A stretch of DNA of 64,000 nucleotides from Ricinus communis (Eukaryota; Streptophyta; Magnoliopsida; Malpighiales; Euphorbiaceae): assembly GCF_019578655.1 (NCBI RefSeq), contig NC_063263.1:21637001-21701000 (forward strand). The letters are read 5' to 3'. Shown here piece by piece: positions 1-11,759 of this stretch. The position numbers were made by a program, and so were the translations under genes. Under the pieces are notes generated by a model, which saw nothing but the letters and a program-made list of their open reading frames with translations, had not been told where the DNA came from and did no database searches. Positions within the stretch are counted from its first letter, which is position 1. Each line of letters opens with the position of its first letter.

Positions 1-1490
1 TCTCTAAATAGATGGACCAATTAATCCCTTTATGCCAAAATCTAAAGCTTTATTATTTAATGTATGTTTAGAATTGTTGTTAGATGTTGAAATAATAGGT
101 TTATAACTTTTTTGGTTTAATATTTTAATTTTTATAAATTTGTTTTTTCAAATATGCTTTTAGAAAAAGTATCAACTAACATTTTCAAAAGTAATTTTCA
201 AAAACTCAAAAAATAGAATAAAATTAAAATTTGCTTCTCCAACCTTAATGCCAAACTATTCCTTATTTCGTTAACTTTTAACTAGCCCATATATAAAGTT
301 AAGCCCAAATAACTTCATTTTAATTAATTCTTGCTTAAAAGCCTATTTGTGTGTTATAAAAGATTATTAACATGTTAATAATGAATATAAATTTTGGATT
401 AATCTTTTTAGTTTATTATTATTTTTTGAGGTAATTATTAATTACCATCTTTTTTATTTTAATATAGGAGTTGCTCTTATGTTGTTTTTTATATTAAAAT
501 CTCCTCATATTCTTACAAAATTAACTATTGTCTTCCTGTATCTAAAATCAATGTAGTCAAATAATTAAATTGATAAATAAAATTATAATTTTAATCCTTG
601 AATTTTTGTCAAGTATTAAAATTCATCCATAATTAATCTTTTTATCATGTTAGAGTGAAATTATTAATTTTAGGAAAAATAATAATTAATTTTACAATAT
701 ATTAGTTTTAGTATTTAACAGAAATGATTAATTATCATTATTTACTTTCACTATTTTTTGACACAATTTTATAAATACTTATATTTAGAGTAGTTATTAA
801 TCACTATATAATCTAATTTAAATTACTAAATAGAATATATAATTACGTTTAGAAAATTTTACATTTATTATTATTTTGATAGACAGTAGAAAACAATTAT
901 GCTAAAAATAAAAATTTTATTCTAATTTAATAAAAATTAATGTTGGATGAGTTTAATACTTGATAAGAAGTCCAAGGATCAAATTGTAATTTTATATATA
1001 GATATGATCTTTTAGTTGCATTAACTTTGAATATAGGGACTAATAGTTAGTTTTATAAAAACATAAAAGGAAATTAATATAATAAAAGAGATATAGAAGG
1101 CAACTCGTATATTAGAGTCAAGAGGTAAATAGTAATTATTTTTAAAAAAAATTAATTTAATTTATATCCATTATCAAGATTGACTAGCAATGTGTCAATA
1201 CCATCTAAATATATAAAAAATATCAATGTGATTTAATCTTATTATGAACGATCTTCTAATGTAAATAGAATATTTTAATATTCAATATAAACTTTTTATA
1301 TATAATTAACATAACTATTTATGTTTATAATTTATAAATTACTTATTTTCTTATCTATACATAAAAAATTTAAAATTTAAAATTTAAAATAAAATAGAAT
1401 ATGAAATTGATACACAATTGACAAATGTTAGTGATATAATCTAATAATTCTTAAATGAACACAAGAACATAATCATTCAAGCATCACCGA
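1..1490. other. AT-rich intergenic DNA, no gene seen
   Basis: Very AT-rich sequence with short scattered open frames only. I see no exon-like stretch, no tRNA and no clear transposon terminus here. Confidence 0.6.
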
Positions 1491-2544
1491 TACAATAGAC
1501 AAAGAGTCAAATTTACCCCTTAAACTTGTATCAAATGGTTAAATAAATCGAACTCAAATCTTTTCCGCAAATAGGCCCAAAATATTTCATTTTCAAGTCA
1601 TTTAACTCCAAATATTTACAAATTTGGAGCGTGTGCAACAATTATTTTTAAAAATTAATTTAATAAATTAAAAATCCAAAAAACTTATTTATTAACATTA
1701 ACAAAACTCTATAATTTTTAATTTTGATTATTATTTTCTATTGAAAAAAATAATTGATTGAAAAAAATTAAGTAATTAAACCACATATCATTTAACCACC
1801 ACCATCGTCCATCGCCAACATCTTCACCATAGACACCACCGCAATCGCCACCATCTTCCTAATATACACCATTATCATTAGTTCCATCTTGACCACTAAA
1901 CCACTACCATCAATTTGATCTTCACCATTGATCACATCAAGCTCATCAAGCACTATATATCAATTTCAACATATCAATTATAGAAAAAAAAAAATACACC
2001 ATAGCTAACTAGATACAAACCCATTGTCATGATCTCTCATTAAAAACCAAAAAAGGAACTAATTTTTGATTCATAAGCATGCCAATAAAAATCAAAACAA
2101 GTTTTTCATATCAAGATCAAAAACCATAAATAAAAAAGTACATGTCATCTCCATACCAAAACCAGGTCCTTTCTCTTTTGTGAGGGTTGATGGTGGAAAT
2201 GACGAGTAATTAGACCAGCTTCGAAGGTGAGGCTGTAATGAGTGGTTTTGCCGAAATCAAGTGTTGCTGTAAGGGTGGTGCAACTAACGGCGGCGATGGT
2301 GCGACTGATGGCGACGGTTCTAGATGGTGTTCTAACAAAGTTGAAGAACTGAAAGGAAAAAAAAGAAAGACTTAGGAGAAAAATGGATAAGAAATGTGTA
2401 AGGAAAAGGAGAAAAGAAATGAATGGATAAGAAAAAAAGAAAGAGATTAAAAGAAAAAGTAAAATCTGTTTTAATACTTTTATGCTAGATTCCTAGACTC
2501 ACAGACTCACGCGCTTTTAGCCTCTATTGCAATATATGTAGGAC

Positions 2545-2830
2545 TGTAATCGAACCGAGCCGAGCCGAATATCTTGTTCAAGCTCGGTTCATTTAATTTT
2601 AGCAGAGGCTCAAGGTCGGCTTGAGCTTCATAATAGAGCTTGAGTTCGGCTCGTGTGGAAATAATTAAGCTCGCGAATAGCTTGAGTTTAGTTCGCAAAA
2701 AGCTTAGTTTAATAAATAGTTCGAGCTCGATTCAAATTTAATTCATTACAAAAGCTCAAAGTTCGTGCTTGCTAATTTTATATTGAGAACAAGCTCATCA
2801 AGCACAATTCGAGCTCGAACTCGAGTTCGT
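2545..2830. repeat. Left subterminal GAGCTCGAGC repeats of the hAT element
   Basis: Dense degenerate copies of GAGCTCGAGC, GAGCTTGAG and TTCGGCTCG, many of them self-complementary. In hAT elements subterminal arrays like this are transposase-binding sites; that role is inferred here. The 63-codon minus frame across this block is a by-product of the repeats. Confidence 0.75.
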
Positions 2831-5514
2831 TAAATATTTTTCAAAAATTATATTAATTAACATCTAAAGTCATAGCAAGAAATGATGACAATATCAAATA
2901 TAGCAAAATAGAATAAACAAATCCAAATTTGTAGCATAAAGACCAACAATGCAAAGAAGAAAAAAGAAATACTAAACAAATCACAAATCTATCTTAACTT
3001 AAACAAATCAAATTCTTGCTTTGACCTGCTACATTAGTATCATTTGTACTCAATTGGACTCTTATGAAAATAGGAGATATTGCTGAATCTTGTGTTGACA
3101 TGTGAGGAGTTGACATCTTAATATTTTTTTTCTACCTCCTTTAGCAAAATATAAAATAAATTACAAAAGTTACTAACAATGTTAGGAGTTACATTTCTAA
3201 TTTACTCCTGGATAAACAACTTTGTGGGTGGTAGCAATTTAAACTTGATGATCATTTTCTCTCAATTAACCGTAAAAGAAATATAAGATCACGTATGTCG
3301 TGCATACACAAAAATGGATTGTTGATTTACTGTTTAAATGACGCTCTTCTAACCATTTTTGGTGATTATCCTGGTGAGAGACACAATGAATATGTGAAAA
3401 AGAAGGAAAAACACAACTTTTAACATGTTAAGCACAGCAACAGCTTATAGAAATAGCATCCAAATTCCTTAAAATGCTCATAGACATGCTAAAAGAAATA
3501 GTTATTTTGAGTCAGCAGATCTCTCTAACAATTGATTCATCACCTAGAAAAGAGTTCAACCCAGAAATTATTTTGTCTATGAATATTAATAAAATAAAAA
3601 TTTGGATATTCCTAACAAAGAAAAATTTTATCAGTAAGCAGAGAAACAACTAAATTCCCACAGATTTTCTCTTAGTAATCTCAACGGATAATGCCATTTT
3701 ATTCTCCTTTTGCTGCAAGACTAATGTAACAGAAATTACATATATATTAAAAGAAAGAAACTGTTTCAGTAACAAAGTTACCCGAAGATTAAGTCAATGT
3801 CGGAGATCTGTTTGAGTCACTTGAAGACCATAAAAAAAAAGAATCTTATTTCTTTCGAAAGTGAGAGAAAGTGTGTAAAAAGAAAAAGAGAGAAAAAACA
3901 AAAGAATCAAACGCAAAGATTAGAGCTTTTATATATACTGAGCGACGGCAACAGCGACTGAGATGACGGATGAGAAGACTGGAGCAGTGGCTGAGAAGAC
4001 GGCAGCAAGATGGAGGCGACTACAGCTAGGGCTACAACAGCTGCATCAAGGGCGACGGCAGTGACAACAGCGGCGATGGCAATGGCAGCAACGTCGAAGT
4101 CAGCAACATCGAATTAGGGTTTTGTAATATTTTTTTTTAGTTTGATATATGAAAATTATATAATTTTATTAATAATTATATAGATTATCTTAAAATTATA
4201 TAGTTTTACTTAGTATGTACACAATATATATATATATATATATAGATTTATTAATAAAAATTTTATTTAATTTATACATAATATTTCTATTTTTATATAA
4301 ATATTAAGTTTTGATGTTATAAAAATTAAAATTAAAATATATAATATATCCAAGTTTAAAAAAATTGTCTTATATTTCTAAAAATAATACATATACTTAT
4401 AAATACTTTATCTATACATTTATTAATATTTTATTTTAATAGTAAAAGTGAGATTTATTAATTAAAATTAAAAATTTAAGGTTAAAATTTAAATTCTATT
4501 ACATAACAATATGGTATAGGATTCTTTTATATAATAATATAATATTCATTAATTAAGAGACATGAAACTAATCAAGATTATTTAATAAATATAATATATG
4601 TCATATTAGTACTACATAACCATAAGTTAATAATATTAATAATTTAATATGTTAAGTGTACTTTGTCAATAAATCATTAGCGATTCACGATGATTGATGA
4701 TTCAATGTTGATTTTATTAGTTAAAAGATACATTTTCTATAAAGATTATTTAATAAATATATATGTATATATATATATATATATTATATAATTAATATTA
4801 ATATTAGCACTTAAAAATGTTAATAGATTAAGGAACAAAATAGTGAAGTTAAGTGATTAATTAGTTAAATATAGAAATATTAATGACTTAGCAATTTATT
4901 TATTATAATAAAGACCGTAAAAGCTATATCCTAATTAATATATATAAACTTGGATTCAATCTAAATTTTTAATTAAATTAAGATTTGCACAAAGAAATCA
5001 TATGGTCCAACACCGACACTCCACTCTATTGATTCTAATATTTGGGTTGGAAAAATATGAGATATCTAATAACTGAAGAGCATGGGATAAAAAAAAACAC
5101 TTTATATTAAGGTTAAGATATATATAAGATTTCGCTATAATGACAATACAACTAACTATATTTATTTAGACATAATGTTTAATTTTTTTCTTTCCACGCT
5201 AGTACCTAGTTAGTCATAGAATATATTATATTATACTAATTAGTGTTGTAATAATAAATAATTTTTTTATTAAATTAGTATAATTAGATTATGCATTTAG
5301 TAGAATAAAATTTGTAATGATAGCTCAACTTTATTTTATTTATCTCAGAAAATACTCATTTATTAAATTATTATAGAATATATTTGTTTATTCTTTATTA
5401 TTTTTACTGTAATTCTTACTAATAGTAATAGCTTCATTTAAATGTTATAGTTGTTATAATAATATTATTAATGTTGTTATAATTATTATTATTATTATTA
5501 TTATTATTAATTTC

Positions 5515-5835
5515 AACTCGAGCTCGAGCCTGTTCCCGAGTCTGCTTATCGAACTTATAAATAAGTATGTTCATAAACTCTATAAACGAGCCAAATTTCA
5601 AACCTGCTCGAGCTCACGAGCCTATTCACGAATTATAAACGAACCAAGCTCGAGCTTGAACTCACGAGCCTGTTCGTGAGCCAGTTAACGAACACGTTTG
5701 CGAGCGAACGAGCCAAACTCTGTCAAGCTCGAGCTTGGCTCGATAAAATTATCAAGTTCGAAACTGAGCTCGAGCTCGGCTAGTTTAAGTTACTGAACGA
5801 ACTCGAACGAGCTTTTTATCGCTCTGAGCCCCAAT
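5515..5835. repeat. Right subterminal GAGCTCGAGC repeats of the hAT element
   Basis: Mirror-image counterpart of the left array, with many CACGAGCCTGTTC and GAGCTCGAGC words. It lies directly inside the right terminal inverted repeat. Confidence 0.75.
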
Positions 5836-6510
5836 AGCTAGCGAGAAATTTGGTTTGTTTACAGCCCTAAATATATGTGTAGACTGAAGTCAATATTTGG
5901 ATTTTATTTGGTGTCAAAAATACAAATTTTAGGCCTATTTACTAAAAAAGTTAAAATGCAGTCTATTTGATCCATTAAGACAAGTTTAAGGGCTAAATTG
6001 ACCCTTTGTCCCCAATAAAACTTTAATACACTCATAGATTACCCAGATGATCCTGGCAGGAATGGGGGCAAGTATGTCTTACCTAGCAGTCCAAAGCGCA
6101 AATCATAGTCTTATGTGCATAGATTTTCCCCTAAAGCGCAAATATGTCTAACAAAGTACTTTCTCTCCTTTCCGGTGATGGCAGCGGTAATTGGGGTCTC
6201 TAATGGTCATTTTGGAGCTTAAGGAAGCTCCTCGTAGTAGCCTTGCACAGCCACCACGTCTGCAGCAGCTCCAAGAAAATGGGCAGCCTTTTCTCTTCTT
6301 CTTCCTTAGTTTTCCAACAACAAATGAAAGGAAGTGGAGCTGTAGTCGGTCAATGGTGGAGGACGACTAGACTCCTGCTTCAGGCGGCTGGAAGATGGCG
6401 AGGAAGGGGGAGGCAGCTAGAACGGCGAGGGAGAGGTGAGGGGAAATGGGTGTAAGCAGGAAGAAAGAGGAAAATAAAATGGGAGGGGAAAAATAGGTGG
6501 TTTTGGGTAC

Positions 6511-6516
6511 TATTAC

Positions 6517-6554
<38 letters not shown>

Positions 6555-6555
6555 G
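6511..6555. repeat. (TAA)n followed by (TTA)n microsatellite
   Basis: A run of TAA units switches to TTA units, giving a self-complementary AT tract. The same architecture recurs at 18535-18600. Confidence 0.9.
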
Positions 6556-6657
6556 CAACTCAACATTGTCTCTACTCTCGTATATGAATGAGATTGTCTA
6601 TACTTTGCACTAGAAGCCGCAGGATAAAGAAAGTGTTCCAAGCCAGCCAATAACACC

Positions 6658-7269
6658 ATGGATCAGCACGGGCATGGCCAGCCTCCTGTAGCAAGTGTTG
6701 TTGGGACTACTGCTCCAGTGCCATATGGCAAGTCGTCTTATCAACCTAACTAGATGATGGGACCTGCCACTACCGGATCACTTCAATCTGCCACATCATA
6801 ATCTTAGCTTGCTCAACACCAGTTTGCTTATCAGCATATCCACCAGCAACAACAACAGCAATTGCAGCAAGAACTATAGAGCTTCTAGGCTAATCAGTAC
6901 CAAAATATTGAGCATACTTCTGATTTTAAGAATCATAGCCTGCCGTTGGCTAGGATTAAAAAGATTATAAAGGCAGATGAAGATGTAAGGATAATATCAA
7001 CTGAGGCTCCCGTCATATTTTCTAGAGCCTGTGAGATGTTCGCTCTTGAATTGATATTGTGGTCTTGCAATCATACAGAGGAGAACAAAAGGAGGACGCT
7101 CCAAAAGAATGATATTGCTGCGGCAATTAGAAGGACTGATATTTTATATTTTCTAGTTGATATTGTACCAAGGGAGGATTTGAAAGATGAGGTGCTAGCA
7201 CCTGTCCTAAGAGGGAATCTTCTAGTTGGAGGCGCAGCTGAAGCTATTCCTTTTATTGTAAAACCCTAG
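6658..7269 (+). pseudogene. NF-YC-like: NF-YC (CCAAT-binding factor subunit C) pseudogene
   Basis: A reading frame homologous to plant NF-YC, the histone-fold subunit that pairs with NF-YB in the CCAAT-binding complex. It starts at ATG 6658 (MDQHGHGQ) and keeps one frame to the stop at 7267. The 5' part includes a Gln-rich tract (HQQQQQQLQQ, about 6841-6870). Five in-frame stops interrupt it at 6751, 6799, 6805, 6877 and 6886. From 6946 a 107-codon open stretch carries the histone-fold core ([61 protein letters not shown]). The normal Pro/Gly/Met-rich C-terminal tail is missing; the frame ends after about 20 unrelated residues. Many NF-YC genes lack coding introns, so retroposition cannot be proven. 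No function is expected. Confidence 0.88.
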
Positions 7270-7274
7270 GTTTT

Positions 7275-8320
7275 AATTCCCCTAGAAATTAGAATTGGAA
7301 AAAAAATTGGGAAGAAACAGTGAGTTTTGAGGTTCTTCAAGTCTTGAGCCATGTCGGTAAAAATTTATTGCCACGTATGGACGTCATGTCATGAGTGGCA
7401 CACGCCAAAACGCTTGTGGGTAGATATAATACAATACGCAAACATGGTGGACCAAATTGATAAGTTTTAAAGATGAGGATAGATTCACAAAAATGCTCAA
7501 AGATCGGGGTATTTAGGATCGTTTTTCCTATTATATAATGCATACTTGCATCATAGGGGCTAATTACAAAATCAAGAGAAATAAATTAATATCTCACTTA
7601 ATTGTAAATAAAGAAAAATAAAATTAATTAAAATAATAAAAAGAATTTATGAGTGTTCCAAGACTTCTTTAATACTTACTTGACTTGATTTCTTTACACC
7701 CATGGATATAGGTGTATGAGGTTGTTTTCTAGTTCTTGCATGACAACTTCCAAGAGGTGTTCATTTAATTCACCTGGGCAAGAGTAAGACGAACTTGAGG
7801 TACAACTGATAAGCTAGTAGGTAGCCAAGAATAAGCCTACAATCATTCTTCTTTCCTTTATGTCAATTATGTAATTAATATTTTTACTGCAAAGTTCTTT
7901 AGATTGATTATGTCTATTTCATAATGTTACCATGATATTGTCACTGAAAAATCTACATTCACAATTGACATATTTTTATTGTTAAAAAAGATTGACATAC
8001 TCTTATTTATTACTTGGATAACTAATGAGTCCAGTTACAAAAATAATTTTGACAATGTTAGATAGGAATTTCCATGTGGCTACTAGCATGCATACATTTA
8101 TTCCACAAGTAAAGCTACCATTAAAGTATGTGTAGTTATGACCAAAAGATACTACACTTTGCAGCTACTGGACTAAATAGTATGTGTTAGAGGAATTTAC
8201 ACCGTGGACTCTTTATCTTATACTGTTTACTTTTATTTGTTAGCTTTAGAAAATTTATTTTTTTCTAAACTTGTTTTTCTTTCTTTATATTTTTTACAAC
8301 CTAAATTTTTATTTTAGCTC
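7275..8320. other. Intergenic, no gene recognised
   Basis: AT-rich DNA with no exon-like signal; short open frames on both strands look random. Confidence 0.5.
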
Positions 8321-8333
8321 TTCAACTTTATCC

Positions 8334-11155
8334 GGGTAAATAGTCTTATGGTACTAAAACTTTGATATGTATTTCTAATTAGTACTAATGTTTTAGGCTT
8401 TTTTTAGTACCAAAATCTTAATTTCTATTACAGGCGACGATATCCATTGAAAATCCATTCAATTTTTAATAACGTGGAGGCCGGAGCTCCAAATTGGCAT
8501 TCCATTTACCGTTCATGTTATGCTTGACTTTGGGTATATTGCCCCCCTTGGTATTAAAGCTTTGCCATTTATTTCCAAATAGTACTAATTCTTTAATTTA
8601 TTTCTTTTTAATACCACACTCATTGTTAATATTTTAATTGATGGTAACTATTAGGATTCTAGGATTTCTTATTGATGTATGTTGACCTCAAGATTTCATA
8701 TGTATTTTTTATGATGCAAAATATTATTACTAAAAATCTTGTTTAGTGTTATTGTTGTTAGTAGGTATTCTTTAATTGCCATTAATGTAATGAAGCGAAT
8801 ATATATCAATGTTTGGACTATGCAAGATGAAGATGAAGACATAAGCATGAATATTAAATCAAGAGTTAAAGTCTTGAAGACTGAAGTCAATATGAATATC
8901 AAGACAAAAACATGAAGTAATAATATGAAAGAGTGATAGAACATATAAGGGCTATGCAAAGAGCATGTGGAGTCAAGAAACTCATGTGAACAAGCATGAT
9001 CTTTATGGAATAAAATCAGTTAGCTGAAGTTTGAAGAATAAACTGTACTACTTGAAAGAGAATATGAGGGCAAACCATATATGGATGGATAATTACATCA
9101 ATATATTTTCAGGAACAAAAATTAGTATAATTTTTAGAGCTAGAAAAATTGAGTTTCGAATTTTTGAGTGAATAATGCTCAAGCTGTCAAATTGGACTAC
9201 AGCAGATGAGATTAATTAGAATTAATAGTATTATTTCTACAAGAGGATTTTTAAAATTCCTTCTTCAAATTTATAGCCCTGGAAGTCTAGTTTTATATAC
9301 AAAATGTTTTACATCAATCCAAGGTGTATGAAAGATGCAACAACTAAAATATCATACTGAGATAAGCAATACAATTTTATGATCTTTTGGGCATTTCTCA
9401 AAACTACAAAGTTTTATGAGACTGGTGAAAATTTCAAAAAAAAAAAATAGTTCATCATTTGGAGTTGTATAGCTCAAGATATTGAATTTGGAAGTAATCA
9501 CACTCGTTATATAAAAATCATGACCGCAGAAAATGAGCAAAAACAGTCCAGTAGAGATCGCGACCGCCACTCTCCAATGGTCATATTTGGTGTGATCGCA
9601 ATAAGGATTTCTTGACCGTAAAATTCATGTTGACAGTGCATTTAATGACAATTTTATAGCTGCTATAGAGGATTTGACCTAAGCAACCTTTATAACGGTT
9701 ATATGGAGGAAAGGCACTATAAATACTCATTTGGAACATGAACTTGAAGGTTGTTAAGCTCTCCAAAGATCAAATATAAATGAGAAACGTCTTTATACAT
9801 CTTTAAGCATAAAATTCATTATCAAACCCCCTTGTTCTTCATTGTAAGTTTGAAACACTTTTGTGTGAGGGTTGTAAATTCACTCTATTTTTTTACTATT
9901 GAGCTATATTTGTAAGAGTGAACTTGATTTCTTTCTTCTCTAAATCATTCTCTATTGTAAGGGCTTGAGTGTGAGCCATAAAACGCTTGGGTTTGAAGGT
10001 TTAAGTGTTAGCCATTGAAAAATACTTGGCTTTGAGTATTAGCCATAGGAAAAAACTTGGATTTGAAGGTTTGAATGTTAGCCATCAAAACACTTATAAA
10101 AAGTCTGAGTGTGAGCTTAAAAATACTTGGATTTGATCTTGCACCCGCAAAATGATCATTGATAGTGGAAATCTCAAGTGAAGCTTGAGGAGTAGATGTA
10201 GGCAAGGAGTTGGTTGTACCACTATAAATCTTGTGTTTGAATCTCTCTTCCCTACACTCTTATATTTGTTATTTTTATGCTTGCTAAATGTTGTGATTTA
10301 TTTTTCCATTCTATATTGAGAATTATTCAATTGTTTTGATTAATTGCTTCTGCTAATATTTATTTTAATACTCAAGTTGTTCAAAACAAAAGTTTTTAAT
10401 TAGAATTGATTTTTATAAACAACCAATTAATCTATCTTCTTAGTTGCCACAAGCTATTTTAATTAATTAGTGTCATGCTTAAGTGAACTTTTGGCTGCCA
10501 CGTTAGCAAAAAATCTTCAGGATCCCAATGGGTATTGATATCACCAAGAGTGTAAAGTAACAAGAGAGTGCTTTGTTTTAAGTAGTAGCTTAAGAAATAA
10601 TGTTTGAGGGTTATATTAGCATTAGCCTTACATTAGTGTTTTAGATGGGTATTTATAGGAGAAGTGTTGGTTATTTCCATATTTGGCGTGGTCCTAAAGA
10701 TCAAGAGGATTGTGGACTTTAGTTTTTTTAGGATTAGTGCTTTGTGGTTGTATAGAATGGTAGTTTGCCTATAAAGTATATTAATGGTCTAAGTGGGTTT
10801 TTGAGTTTTGGCGGGTTTCTAACTCGTATTTAAGCAAATCTCCATTAGATACTATCCATTGAAAGAAAACTAATAGATGTGGAACTAGAAAGAAAAAAAT
10901 TGTAGAATTGGTACCATTTAGATATAACTGGCAAGATTTTGGTATCAACGAAGCAATTTATCCAAAATTAAGTATGATGTGGACGGTGAGTAGAATGTTG
11001 CTGTGGAGCTCCACTTCCCACATCATAAAAAATTGAACGGATTCCCAATGAGTACTATCACCTATAATGGAATTTAAAGCATTGGTACAAAAAAAAGGAT
11101 TGGTACCAATTGGAAACATAGGCTAAAATTTTGAGACCAATAGAGCTATTACCCC
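8334..11155. mobile_element. Inverted-repeat (MULE-like) element with LTR-like core
   Basis: About 8334-8690 is inverted at about 10835-11155. Shared blocks in the same order are GGGTAAATAG/GGGGTAATAG ends, AATTAGTACTAAT/AATTGGTACCAAT, a GGAGCTCCA core, CATGTTATGCTT/CACATCATACTT and a repeated TAGTACTAATTC-like word. The flanks ACTTTATCC (8325-8333) and ATGTTATCT (11156-11164) match at 6 of 9, so any 9-bp duplication has decayed. Long terminal repeats of this kind suit MULEs. The middle is occupied by an LTR-like sequence, not a transposase. Confidence 0.6.
8690..10550 (+). mobile_element. LTR-retrotransposon LTR-like sequence (same family as 23.7-24.97 kb)
   Basis: A TATAAATA box at 9718-9725 sits upstream of a transcribed-looking region. 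The block at about 10164-10230 (GTGGAAATCTCAAG, then GAGGAGTAGATGTAGGCAAG, then CCACTATAAAT) is shared on the opposite strand with about 23790-23840. Downstream at 10420-10450, an AACAACCAATTAATC stretch followed by GTTGCCACAAGCTA resembles the region just after the 5' LTR in some plant Copia elements. Exact ends were not resolved. Confidence 0.5.
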
Positions 11156-11371
11156 ATGTTATCTATATAACGACCCAAAACTAGATCAAATGAGATATTG
11201 TCCACTTTGGCCCCACATTGGCTTCACGGTTTTGTCCCTTTGGCAGGTTCGAGACCAATAGAGCTAATTACCCCACGTTATCTATGTAACGACCCGAAAC
11301 CAGATCACATGAGATATTATCCGCTTTTGCCCCCCACTGGCTTCACGGTTTTGTCCCGTTGGCCAGGTCAA
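11133..11371. repeat. 119-bp tandem duplication spanning a transposon end and an LTR start
   Basis: Two copies, about 11133-11250 and 11251-11371. Each holds the last ~23 bp of the upstream inverted-repeat element, a short host flank with ATCTA, and the first ~86 bp of the 5S-bearing LTR (TAACGACCC, then TGAGATATT, then GGCTTCACGGTTTTGTCCC). The first copy reads TATAACGACC where the second reads TGTAACGACC. Confidence 0.85.
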
Positions 11372-11684
11372 GAACTTTCCAAGAGGTTACCCATCCTGAA
11401 ATTTCTCTAAATCAAGCACGTTTAACTTTGTAATTCCTACAACTCCACAGCCAAACAACTAAAAAGCATATCATATGATTAGTTCCAACTCTTTACATAT
11501 ATGTTATCAATCATTTCCCACCCTATCTCGATATGCAATTCAATTCATTTATGTACCCTCGTACCTTAGAGTGTTGCCATCCTAAAAGCTTGCCAAAAGC
11601 CATTCATTGTCCAGACATCCTATCCTTGCCCCAACGTCCACTTCCCACCCTCATCATATCGCTTCTCTATGCCAGGCTGTCACA
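11285..11684 (+). mobile_element. Cassandra-like solo LTR, 400 bp
   Basis: It starts TGTAACGACCC and ends GGCTGTCACA, with an exact 5-bp duplication ATCTA at 11280-11284 and 11685-11689. It carries a 5S-rRNA-related block, the hallmark of Cassandra TRIM elements. No internal domain or second LTR is seen, so it is read as a solo LTR left by recombination. The 5' end is also partly duplicated just upstream. Confidence 0.78.
11365..11432 (-). repeat. 5S rRNA-derived segment within the LTR
   Basis: Read on the minus strand this matches the central and 3' parts of plant 5S rRNA: GTTAAACGTGCTTG (5S: GTTAAGCGTGCTTGG), then AGGATGGGTAACCTCTTGG (5S: AGGATGGGTGACCTCCTGG). The stretch between them is degenerate and the 5S 5' third is missing, so it is not a working 5S gene. 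In Cassandra elements such a block supplies a Pol III promoter; activity is unlikely here. Confidence 0.75.
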
Positions 11685-11759
11685 ATCTACACATTATTCA
11701 TCATGATGTTTATGAATTCATACTCTTTTCGTCGCGATATTTTTTACTTTGATCTCAAT

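Larger units (their letters stand above)
2539..5869. mobile_element. Non-autonomous hAT-superfamily transposon, 3,331 bp
   Basis: The element is bounded by an exact 8-bp direct repeat, AATATATG, at 2531-2538 and 5870-5877; this is the duplication length typical of hAT elements. The termini are inverted repeats: TAGGACTGTAATCGAACC on the left and TAGGGCTGTAAACAAACC on the right (reverse complement), 15 of 18 positions matching. Subterminal regions are packed with GAGCTCGAGC/GAGCTTGAG words. No hAT transposase frame is visible inside. The interior holds (AT)n tracts (4223-4244, 4757-4790), an (ATT)n tract (5481-5509) and a GC-richer patch (about 3940-4115) of GCN/GAN triplets. Confidence 0.92.
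1497..6012. mobile_element. Old inverted-repeat DNA element, later split by a hAT insertion
   Basis: About 1497-1650 and the reverse complement of about 5880-6012 are similar. Both begin with a GACAAAG(A/G)GTC word, then CCCTTAAACTTGT, then an AAATAGGCC(C/T)AAAAT block. Removing the hAT copy at 2539-5869 and its extra target site leaves roughly a 1.2-kb element. Its interior holds a CCA/ACC-rich stretch (1790-1940) and a GC-rich stretch (2215-2340), which could be a captured or UTR-like piece. No transposase is visible and I could not find a convincing target-site duplication. MULE-like is a guess. Confidence 0.45.

Noticed and set aside
6243..6455. 70-codon Arg/Gly-rich ORF upstream of the NF-YC pseudogene
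   Set aside because: A purine-rich stretch giving a low-complexity frame; no homologue recognised and no link to the NF-YC frame.
11365..11432. A functional 5S rRNA gene
   Set aside because: Only the central and 3' parts match, with a degenerate middle, and it lies within an LTR bounded by a target duplication.
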